A stretch of 27,171 bases of DNA from Pseudomonadota bacterium (GTDB lineage: Bacteria > Pseudomonadota > Alphaproteobacteria > CACIAM-22H2). The position numbers were made by a program, and so were the translations under genes. Below the pieces are notes generated by a model, which saw only the letters and a list, made by a program, of their open reading frames with translations, searched no databases and had not been told where the DNA came from. Within the stretch, counting starts at the first letter, position 1, and every line of letters starts with the position of its first letter. Below, one piece after another: positions 21,304-27,171 of the stretch. The stretch lies in assembly GCA_020161965.1 (NCBI GenBank), contig JAIUNH010000001.1:1-27171 (forward strand), written 5' to 3'.

Positions 21304-22074
21304 ATGCGCCCCCTCCGCATTCTCCGCACCATTTTGCTCGTTTTGGCTGTGCTGCTCGCCGGACCCGGCATCACCGCCCTGTCGCGCGCGTCCGACAACA
21401 ACGATTGGCGGCGCGCAAGCCGCGAGGCGATGGGGCTGGCGCCCGATCCGGCCGTGGCGCGCCAGGCGATGATCCGTGTCTATGGCGCGCGCACGCGCGG
21501 CTGGCGCGGGGCGTTTGGCGTTCACACTTGGGTTTCCGTGAAGCCGGAGAATGCCGCGACGTGGACGACCTACGAGATCGTCGGCTGGCGCTCGCGCTGG
21601 GGCGGCGATGGGCTGGCCGTGTCGCAAGGGGCACCGGACCGACGCTGGTTCGGCGCCGAGCCCGAGCTCTACGCGCATCTGGAAGGACCGGGCACGCAGG
21701 AAGCGATCGCACGCGCGGTCGCGGCGGCCCAGGCCTATCCCTATCGCAACGAGTACGGTCTGTGGCCGGGGCCGAACTCGAACACGTTCACGGCGATGGT
21801 CGCGCGCGCCGTGCCGGAGCTTCGCCTCGATCTGCCGCCCACGGCGATCGGCAAGGATTATCTCGGCGGCATGACGCTCGCCGCCCCGGCGCTGTCGGGG
21901 ACGGGCGTGCAATTCTCGCTGTTCGGCTTGCTCGGCCTCGTCGTGGCCGCCGAGGAAGGCGTCGAACTTAATGTCGCGGGGCTCACCTTCGGCATCGATC
22001 CGCTGGGAATGGGCGTCAAACTCCCCGGCATTGGCCGCATCGGACCGACGCAGGATCCCGCGCGGAATTTCTAA
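21304..22074 (+). CDS. DUF3750 family protein
   Basis: The 256-residue protein has a hydrophobic N-terminal helix (LRILRTILLVLAVLLAGPGI, residues 4-23), a signal peptide or anchor, and matches DUF3750 by TYEIVGWRSRWGGDG, AYPYRNEYGLWPGPNSNTF and the PTAIGKDYLGG region. The function of DUF3750 is unknown. The start at 21304 gives nine bases to a GGGGTAGG site; an ATG at 21295 directly abuts that site and is less likely, though possible. It is divergent from the IclR gene and convergent, three bases away, with the second ABC ATPase gene. Its link to the catabolic operons is unclear; it looks like an inserted housekeeping gene. Confidence 0.82.
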   Translation: MRPLRILRTILLVLAVLLAGPGITALSRASDNNDWRRASREAMGLAPDPAVARQAMIRVYGARTRGWRGAFGVHTWVSVKPENAATWTTYEIVGWRSRWGGDGLAVSQGAPDRRWFGAEPELYAHLEGPGTQEAIARAVAAAQAYPYRNEYGLWPGPNSNTFTAMVARAVPELRLDLPPTAIGKDYLGGMTLAAPALSGTGVQFSLFGLLGLVVAAEEGVELNVAGLTFGIDPLGMGVKLPGIGRIGPTQDPARNF

Positions 22075-22077
22075 TTT

Positions 22078-22896
22078 TCAGTGCTCGTCGACACCCGCCG
22101 GATTGGCGGCCATGGCGTCGTCGAGTAGCTCCGACACGCGCCGGCACGCGTCGTTATAAGGCTGCGAGGTGCGGAACGCCGTTCCGCGCGGATAGCCCGC
22201 ATCGACGCCAAGCTCGCCGACGATGCGGCCCGGGCGCGCGGCCATGACGACGATCCGCGTGGAGAGATAGACGCTTTCATAGACCGAGTGGGTGACGAAC
22301 ACGACGGTCCAGCGTTGCTTGTTCCATAGATCGAGCAGATCGTTGTTGAGCTTGAAGCGCGTTATTTCGTCCAGCGCCGCGAAGGGCTCGTCCATCAGCA
22401 GCACTTTGGGTCGCATGACGAGCGCGCGCGCGATTGACACGCGCATCTTCATGCCGCCCGACAATTCGCGCGGGTAGGATTTCGCGAAGCGCTCCAGCCC
22501 GACCATCTTCAGCGCCTCGGCGACGCGGTCAGGCACTTCCCCTTTCGGCCGATCTTTCAGCGTGAAGGGCAGAGCGACATTGTCGAACACCGTCGCCCAG
22601 GGCATCAAGGTCGGCTCTTGGAACACGAAGCCGATTTCACGCTCGGGCTTGCCCGCGGAATCGTACATCGCCGTCGGCCATTCGATCTCGCCTTCGCTGG
22701 CTTCGCCCAACCCCGCGATCATGCGCAACGCCGTCGACTTGCCGCAGCCCGAAGGGCCGAGCAGCGAAATGAACTCGCCGGGATGAATGTCGAGATCGAG
22801 CCCGCGGATCGCTTCGGTGCCGTTGGAGAAGACCTTGCGAATTCCCTTGAGCCGGACGAGCGGGCGGGCGGGGACGGAGCCGTCGGCCATGGTCAT
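22078..22896 (-). CDS. ABC transporter ATP-binding protein, second NitT/TauT-type importer
   Basis: The 272-residue ATPase has Walker A GPSGCGKST (residues 47-55), Q-loop FQEPTLMPWATVFDNV, signature LSGGMKMR (145-152), Walker B VLLMDEP (165-171) and switch His203. It is of the same family as the ATPase at 17254 but clearly distinct in the signature and after the switch. It starts at an ATG overlapping the creatininase-family gene stop (ATGA); a second ATG two codons later is possible. It is the last gene of the second operon and should pair with the permease at 23714-24514. Confidence 0.93.
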   Translation of the reverse strand: MTMADGSVPARPLVRLKGIRKVFSNGTEAIRGLDLDIHPGEFISLLGPSGCGKSTALRMIAGLGEASEGEIEWPTAMYDSAGKPEREIGFVFQEPTLMPWATVFDNVALPFTLKDRPKGEVPDRVAEALKMVGLERFAKSYPRELSGGMKMRVSIARALVMRPKVLLMDEPFAALDEITRFKLNNDLLDLWNKQRWTVVFVTHSVYESVYLSTRIVVMAARPGRIVGELGVDAGYPRGTAFRTSQPYNDACRRVSELLDDAMAANPAGVDEH

Positions 22897-23708
22897 GCGC
22901 CGTACTTCTTGAGGTTCGTGAGCGGATAGCGATGTACTTCCGCGAGCAGGCGATTGAAACCGGCGGCGGCGTGATCGATACACGCCTTGCCGCGTGCGGC
23001 ATCGGCATCGGCCGCGTTGCCGCAAGCGCCCGCCGGATTCAGATCTTGCGTCTGCCAACCGAAGCCGATGCGCCCTTCGGGCATCAGGAATTCGTATTCC
23101 TTTTCCATGGCGACGGAGATCGACACGAAATCCGCCGCGTGTTCCATCTGCACGAGGTCCGGACGGCTCGCGAGCATCATCGAGGTTTCGACCGAGCCGC
23201 CATGGATGCCGTGGGTGAGTTCGAGTTCGGGGAACAGCCCGTCGGGCACGCCGAAGGAGAACGTCGCGCAAGTGACGACGAACATGTCGAGGCGCACGCG
23301 CAGATCGCGCGCCACGATATCCAGCACCTGCGGCTGGCCGCCATGTGAGTTGACGATGACGAGCTTGCGGATTCCGGCGCGATGCACGCATTCGCCCAGT
23401 TCCGTCCACATCCGGATCAGCGTTTCGGCCGAGAACGACAACGTGCCCGGAAAGGCGAGATGCTCGTTCGACTTGCCGACCGGCATGGCGGGCAGAACGG
23501 TCACCGGCAATTCGGCAGGCATGGTCTCGACCGCGCGCGCAACGACGGCTTCGTTGAGGCACGCATCGACATAGACCGGCAGATGCGGCCCGTGTTGCTC
23601 GATGGCCGCAACCGGCAGTACCGCGATCGTGTCCTTCGGCAGGCGCGCGAATTCGGCCGTGGTCATGTCGCGCCACCAGCGGCGCGGCAGGCGGGGGGAT
23701 GTTGTCAT
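22893..23708 (-). CDS. creatininase-family metallohydrolase
   Basis: The 271-residue protein carries the family metal site: Glu37 and His39 in IEQHGPHLP, Asp48 in YVDACLN (same spacing as creatininase 34/36/45), His122 in NSHGG and HGIHGGSVETS with His169 and Glu174. The family covers creatinine amidohydrolase, FAPy deformylase (ArfB) and MftE peptidase, all cleaving amide bonds. In creatininase a glutamate follows the second-site histidine; here the segment is HGG, as in many non-creatininase members. The ATG at 23708 is chosen over a longer frame; it lies five bases after the permease stop. It likely hydrolyses an amide of the imported compound, but the substrate is unknown. Confidence 0.85.
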   Translation of the reverse strand: MTTSPRLPRRWWRDMTTAEFARLPKDTIAVLPVAAIEQHGPHLPVYVDACLNEAVVARAVETMPAELPVTVLPAMPVGKSNEHLAFPGTLSFSAETLIRMWTELGECVHRAGIRKLVIVNSHGGQPQVLDIVARDLRVRLDMFVVTCATFSFGVPDGLFPELELTHGIHGGSVETSMMLASRPDLVQMEHAADFVSISVAMEKEYEFLMPEGRIGFGWQTQDLNPAGACGNAADADAARGKACIDHAAAGFNRLLAEVHRYPLTNLKKYGA

Positions 23709-23713
23709 ATCGA

Positions 23714-24514
23714 TCAATTCTCGCGTTTCACTTCGCTCTCGTGCCAGCGATGCAGCAGCGCCCATTGCAGCCACATCGTGGCGTAGAACAGCACGATGCC
23801 GAAGGCCGAGAGCATCAACAGGGCAGCGAACATGCGCGGCACGTTCAGCATGTTGCCGCTTTCGATGATGCGCCAGGCAAGGCCCGTGGCCGAACCCGAA
23901 CCGGCCGCGAACTCCGCCACGACCGCGCCGATCAAGGCGAGACCGCTGGAGACACGCACGCCACCCAAGATGTAAGGCAGCGCCGAAGGAAGCTGGAGAT
24001 AGCGGAACTTCTTCCAGCCCGAGGCGCCGTAGAGATCGAAGAGGTTTTTAAGCCCGTGATCGGCGGAGCTAAGCCCGATCGTGGTGTTCGACAGGATCGG
24101 AAAGAACGCGACGATCCAGGCGAGGATCAAGAGCGCGAGCCACAGCCGGTCGAGCCCGATCCAGATGATGATGAGGGGGGCAATAGCGACAACAGGTGTG
24201 ACCTGCAACACGACCGCATAGGGCCACAGCGTGCGCTCGATCGTGCGGTTGAGCGTGAACAACACGCCTAAGGTCATACCGGTGACGACGGCCGCAAGGA
24301 ACGCGACGACCGTGACACGCGTGGTGAACCACAGCGAGCCGAGCAACGACGGCCCGTCGTTCCAGAACGCCATTGCGATTAGGCTGGGGGCGGGCAACAC
24401 GAATTTGGGAATCTTCCACGCCGCGACCGACCATTCCCAGAAGGCGAGAAAGGCGATCCCGGCCGCGACCGGCAGAACCCAGCGCGAATGCTTCGACCAG
24501 ACCGCGCCGATCAC
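23714..24514 (-). CDS. ABC transporter permease, second NitT/TauT-type importer
   Basis: The 266-residue membrane protein has about six hydrophobic segments: WVLPVAAGIAFLAFWEWSV near the start, a core around LQVTPVVAIAPLIIIWIGL and a C-terminal helix FGIVLFYATMWLQWALL. The EAA-type loop is YGASGWKKFRYLQLPSALPY (about 168-187). The start is a GTG (24514) overlapping the TGA of the upstream Rieske gene (GTGA); the longer frame through the Rieske gene is rejected. The gene sits between the Rieske and creatininase genes, so uptake and metabolism are co-expressed. Confidence 0.91.
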   Translation of the reverse strand: MIGAVWSKHSRWVLPVAAGIAFLAFWEWSVAAWKIPKFVLPAPSLIAMAFWNDGPSLLGSLWFTTRVTVVAFLAAVVTGMTLGVLFTLNRTIERTLWPYAVVLQVTPVVAIAPLIIIWIGLDRLWLALLILAWIVAFFPILSNTTIGLSSADHGLKNLFDLYGASGWKKFRYLQLPSALPYILGGVRVSSGLALIGAVVAEFAAGSGSATGLAWRIIESGNMLNVPRMFAALLMLSAFGIVLFYATMWLQWALLHRWHESEVKREN

Positions 24515-25542
24515 GCCGGCACCGCGCGCGATTCCGTTTCGCCATGCGCTTCCAGCAATTCGCGCAAACGCCGGCGCATGACCAAGCCCGGCTTGTCCGA
24601 CGGCATGTGGAATTCCTCGCCATCGACGACCGCGAGCGGCACGTCCGGGCTGCAGCCTTCCAGGACCAACTTGTCCTCGTCGACGATCTTGCGGTCGAAG
24701 GCGATGACCTGCTCGGTCGAGACGTCCGCTTCCGTATCGTTGCGGAAGCAAAACTGAATCACCATCGTGCGCGCATCTTCCATCGGCGTCGCCGCGGTGA
24801 CGATCGTGTGGCGCAGACCGTTGGGATAGGTGATGCCCAAACGCCGCGCGAAGGGCATGAACCAGGTATTCGTGCGCTTTCGCGTGGTCGTGCCCTCGGC
24901 GATCTTCAGCGCGTCGGCGGAATCGTCGCCGCGCACGTCGACTTCGCTTTCGACGTAATAGTCGAAGCCGTTGGCGTGTTCGGTGACGATGGGCATTTGT
25001 TCGGGCAAAGGCCTTGACGTGCTGCCGAACGTGCCGCGATGGACGAAGGCGGGGTGCGCCACGTCGAAGGAATTCTCCATCAGGCGCAGCGCGCCGATCT
25101 TCCATTCCTCGTAGAACTGATCGACGCGGCGGAAGCCCGCCTCGTTCGCTTCGGGGATTTCGGGTAAGGGCGTCAACGGTTCGCCCAGCGCCACCCAAAT
25201 ATGGCCGTAGCGTTCGGCGACGCGATAGCCGTCGACAGCGATCTTGCCCGTCGCGGTCGGGTTCTCGCGCTGGGGAATGCGCACGCATTTGCCCGAGCAA
25301 TCGAACGTCCAGCCGTGATAGCCGCAGACGAGACTGCCCGTCTCGTCGAGATAGCCGAGCGAGAGCTTAGCCGAACGATGCGGGCAGCGATCGGCGATGG
25401 CGGCGAGCGTGCCGTCGGGTTTGCGCCACACGACGATATCCTCGCCCAGCAAGCGGAAGGGCTTCTGCCCATCGTCGAGATGCGAAGCCCGGAATACCGG
25501 GTACCAGAAGCGGCGCAGGATCGGCTGGCGGGTGGGCAGCAT
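24511..25542 (-). CDS. Rieske non-heme iron oxygenase, alpha subunit (copy 1)
   Basis: The 343-residue oxygenase has the Rieske cluster ligands Cys53-x-His55 (DRCPHRSAKLSLG) and Cys73-x2-His76 (CGYHGW). The mononuclear iron site is MENSFDVAHPAFVH with Asp160, His163 and His168. HRSAKLSLG, YHGW, ERYGHIW and the C-terminal MPSDKPGLVMRRRLRELLEAHGE fit the small (about 350-residue) Rieske group that includes NdmA/NdmB methylxanthine N-demethylases, as I recall their sequences. Such enzymes hydroxylate or demethylate with a separate reductase, which is not in the window. GGAG precedes the ATG by eight bases. It is a close paralogue of the next upstream gene and ends in a GTGA overlap with the permease. 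Confidence 0.92.
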   Translation of the reverse strand: MLPTRQPILRRFWYPVFRASHLDDGQKPFRLLGEDIVVWRKPDGTLAAIADRCPHRSAKLSLGYLDETGSLVCGYHGWTFDCSGKCVRIPQRENPTATGKIAVDGYRVAERYGHIWVALGEPLTPLPEIPEANEAGFRRVDQFYEEWKIGALRLMENSFDVAHPAFVHRGTFGSTSRPLPEQMPIVTEHANGFDYYVESEVDVRGDDSADALKIAEGTTTRKRTNTWFMPFARRLGITYPNGLRHTIVTAATPMEDARTMVIQFCFRNDTEADVSTEQVIAFDRKIVDEDKLVLEGCSPDVPLAVVDGEEFHMPSDKPGLVMRRRLRELLEAHGETESRAVPA

Positions 25543-25547
25543 GCGCG

Positions 25548-26588
25548 TTACTCCGCCGCTTGCGCGGGACGCGTATGGCGCGTGGCTTCGGTTTCGCCAT
25601 GAGTGGCGAGAAGCTCGCGCAGCTTGCGGCGCATCACGAGGCCGGGCTTGTCCGACGGCATATGCTGTTCGAATCGATCGTCGAGCGGCACATCGGGATC
25701 GCAGGATTCGAGGATCACCTTATCCTCCAGCGTCACCGCGCGGTCGAAGGCGTTGACGTCCTTGGCGGGGGCTTGTTCCTCGGTATCCGAGCGATAGCAC
25801 CATTGGACGAGCATGGTCATGTCGTCGGTCATCGGCGTCGCCGCCGTGATGATCGTGTGGCGCAGGCCGTTCGGATACGTGATGCCGAGGCGCCGCACGA
25901 ACGGCATGAACCAAGTGTTCTTGACCCGGCGCACCGTGTCGCCCGGCGTGGCGCTGAGCACCTTCGACGCGAGATCTCCGCGGATCTTCACGGGAATTTC
26001 GGCGCGCAGATGGAAGCCGTAATCGAATTCCTCGATCTCGTTCTTCGCGGGGATCGGTTCCGACGCTTCGCCGAAGGTCTTGCGATGCGTGAAGGCGACA
26101 TGCGCGTTGTCGAAGGAATTCTCCATCAAACGCAAGGCGCCGATCTTCCAGGATTCATAGAACTGGTCGATATGGCGCAGGCCCGGCTCGTCGGCCTCAG
26201 GGATATGCGGCAATTCGGCCAGCGGTTCGCCGAGCACGACCCAAATATGGCCGTAACGTTCGGCGGCCTGATAGCCGCCGATGCGCATCTTGCCGGTCGC
26301 GGTCGGGTTTTCGCGCTGGGGAATGCGCACGCATTTACCCGAGCCCTCGAAGGTCCAGCCGTGATAACCGCAGACGACGTTGCCGTCCTGCAGGAAGCCG
26401 AGCGAGAGCTTGGCCGAGCGATGCGGGCAGCGATCCTCGATGCAGGCGATGCCGCCGTCGGCTTGACGCCACAGGACGATATTCTGTCCCAGCAGCGTAA
26501 ACCCGAAGGGTTTGTCTTCCGTCACATCCGTCGCGCGCGCGACGGGGTACCAGAAACGGCGCAGCACCGGTTGCTTGGTGTTCAGCAT
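25548..26588 (-). CDS. Rieske non-heme iron oxygenase, alpha subunit (copy 2)
   Basis: The 346-residue oxygenase is the tandem paralogue of the preceding entry; by eye the N-terminal halves share about two thirds of residues. Rieske ligands are Cys54, His56, Cys73 and His76; the mononuclear site is MENSFDNAHVAFTH with Asp160, His163 and His168. Differences cluster in the middle (about 170-200), where the first copy has RPLPEQMPIVTEHANG and this copy EPIPAKNEIEEFDYG, a region that often shapes the substrate pocket. GGGAG lies about eight bases before the ATG. Either the two copies act on different positions or substrates, or they form a hetero-oligomer, as described for some Rieske N-demethylases. 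Confidence 0.92.
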   Translation of the reverse strand: MLNTKQPVLRRFWYPVARATDVTEDKPFGFTLLGQNIVLWRQADGGIACIEDRCPHRSAKLSLGFLQDGNVVCGYHGWTFEGSGKCVRIPQRENPTATGKMRIGGYQAAERYGHIWVVLGEPLAELPHIPEADEPGLRHIDQFYESWKIGALRLMENSFDNAHVAFTHRKTFGEASEPIPAKNEIEEFDYGFHLRAEIPVKIRGDLASKVLSATPGDTVRRVKNTWFMPFVRRLGITYPNGLRHTIITAATPMTDDMTMLVQWCYRSDTEEQAPAKDVNAFDRAVTLEDKVILESCDPDVPLDDRFEQHMPSDKPGLVMRRKLRELLATHGETEATRHTRPAQAAE

Positions 26589-26619
26589 GAGGATCGCTCC
26601 CGATCTTCGTGTCCGCGGC

Positions 26620-27171
26620 TTAGAGGCCGCGGCGCTTGTTGATGAAGTCCAGCGTGAAGCCCGAACGCCAGTCGAAATCGGGCTTGTACAGGCCCTGATC
26701 GCGCATCATCTCGAAATGGCCCTTGAAGCGCTCTTCGGTGATCGCGCCGATGCCAAATTTCTTGGCGTCGTCGTTCACGATCAGCTCGTATTTCTTCATC
26801 GTCTCGACGGCGAAGGCCATCAATTCGGGCGTGTTGTCGGGGTTGTCCTTCTGGATCAGCGCGTTTCCGGCGGTCGGATCCTTCAGGTAATCGATCCAGC
26901 CGTCGATCGTGCCGTCGACGAAGCACTGCACGTTCTTCGGCTTTTCCTTGATGTACTTCGTCGGGAAGACGATCAGCGACGAGTAGGAGAGATAGCCGAA
27001 ATCGGCGAACAGGAAGATCTTCGGATCGACATTGCCTTCCGTCTTCACCTTGAACGGCTCGCTCGATACGAAGCCTTGCTGGATCGCGTTCTTGTCGATC
27101 AGCCACGGGCCCATCTGGAACGTGTAGGGACGGATTTGCGCATCCGTGAATCCGTAGCGCGCGCGCAGGAA
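26620..27171 (-). CDS. ABC transporter substrate-binding protein, C-terminal part (runs off right edge)
   Basis: The frame is open to the window edge (183 residues visible) and continues upstream of the ATG at 27114 as RARYGFTDAQIRPYTFQ, so the gene begins outside. SSEPFKVKTEGN, LFADFGYLSYSSLIVFPTKYI and CFVDGTIDGWIDYLKDP match the second lobe of NMT1/ThiY-type binding proteins of NitT/TauT importers. It sits 31 bases upstream of the Rieske pair and would supply the ligand-binding component for the permease and ATPase downstream. The ligand is unknown. It probably has a signal peptide outside the window. Confidence 0.88.
   Translation of the reverse strand, partial: FLRARYGFTDAQIRPYTFQMGPWLIDKNAIQQGFVSSEPFKVKTEGNVDPKIFLFADFGYLSYSSLIVFPTKYIKEKPKNVQCFVDGTIDGWIDYLKDPTAGNALIQKDNPDNTPELMAFAVETMKKYELIVNDDAKKFGIGAITEERFKGHFEMMRDQGLYKPDFDWRSGFTLDFINKRRGL

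Noticed and set aside
22072..22080. Possible shared terminator between DUF3750 and the second ATPase gene
   Set aside because: Only three bases separate the stops and I see no convincing hairpin with a T tract there.
22897..23676. Upstream extension of the second ABC ATPase
   Set aside because: It is a shifted-frame shadow of the creatininase-family gene; the ATG at 22896 gives a normal ATPase N-terminus.
24515..25300. Upstream extension of the second permease gene in the same frame
   Set aside because: It overlaps the Rieske gene in another frame; the GTG at 24514 in a GTGA overlap gives a normal-length permease.
1..27171. tRNA, rRNA, CRISPR array, insertion sequence, prophage or replication origin
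   Set aside because: Read for conserved RNA motifs, regularly spaced repeats, transposase or integrase signatures and terminal repeats; none seen. Apparent repeats are paralogous coding regions (Rieske pair, ABC ATPases).

Overview
The window looks like chromosomal DNA of a GC-rich, metabolically versatile alphaproteobacterium (Rhodospirillales/Rhizobiales-like; this is inferred from base composition, codon use, MASE1 kinase, DUF882, DUF3750 and Rrf2 genes, not from a marker gene). Genes are tightly packed, with many ATGA/GTGA start-stop overlaps. No rRNA, tRNA, CRISPR, insertion sequence or prophage was seen.

Region 1 (1-8480) is an aromatic ring meta-cleavage locus organised around a LysR regulator (1200-2108). 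Leftward, an alpha/beta hydrolase, a LigA-like small subunit and the first codons of a LigB-like large subunit form a translationally coupled set. Rightward lie a GalB-type hydratase, a LigK/GalC-type aldolase, a DUF1932 NAD(P) dehydrogenase and a fused LigB-LigA gallate dioxygenase (GalA/DesB type), then a two-subunit molybdenum hydroxylase (IorA/IorB type). Together the dioxygenase, hydratase and aldolase would turn gallate into pyruvate and oxaloacetate. The split dioxygenase probably handles a second substrate such as protocatechuate. A 7-bp-arm inverted repeat in the divergent promoter is a candidate LysR operator.

Region 2 (8490-12431) holds housekeeping or signalling genes: a small one-helix membrane protein, a DUF882 (M15-like) exported protein, a MASE1 sensor kinase with its FixJ/NarL-type regulator, and a cysteine-free Rrf2 regulator. 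A strong intrinsic terminator for the Rrf2 gene lies inside the 3' end of the convergent gene.

Region 3 (12428-15662) contains two Asp/Glu/hydantoin racemase-superfamily proteins lacking one or both catalytic cysteines, an SDR dehydrogenase and a ribokinase-family sugar kinase, arranged as two divergent pairs.

Region 4 (15646-21171, minus strand) is one probable operon: IclR regulator, cupin, NitT/TauT-type ABC importer (permease, Tat-exported binding protein, ATPase), an atypical DapA-family lyase and a two-domain ferredoxin-fold protein. An IclR-type palindrome cluster sits just upstream of a TTG start.

Region 5 (21304-27171) has a DUF3750 protein and a second minus-strand operon in which a second NitT/TauT-type importer is interleaved with two tandem Rieske oxygenases and a creatininase-family hydrolase. 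The Rieske proteins resemble the NdmA-type N-demethylase branch. This operon, which runs off the right edge, is the most likely undescribed catabolic system here: uptake, Rieske oxidation, probably N- or O-dealkylation, and amide hydrolysis of an unidentified small molecule.
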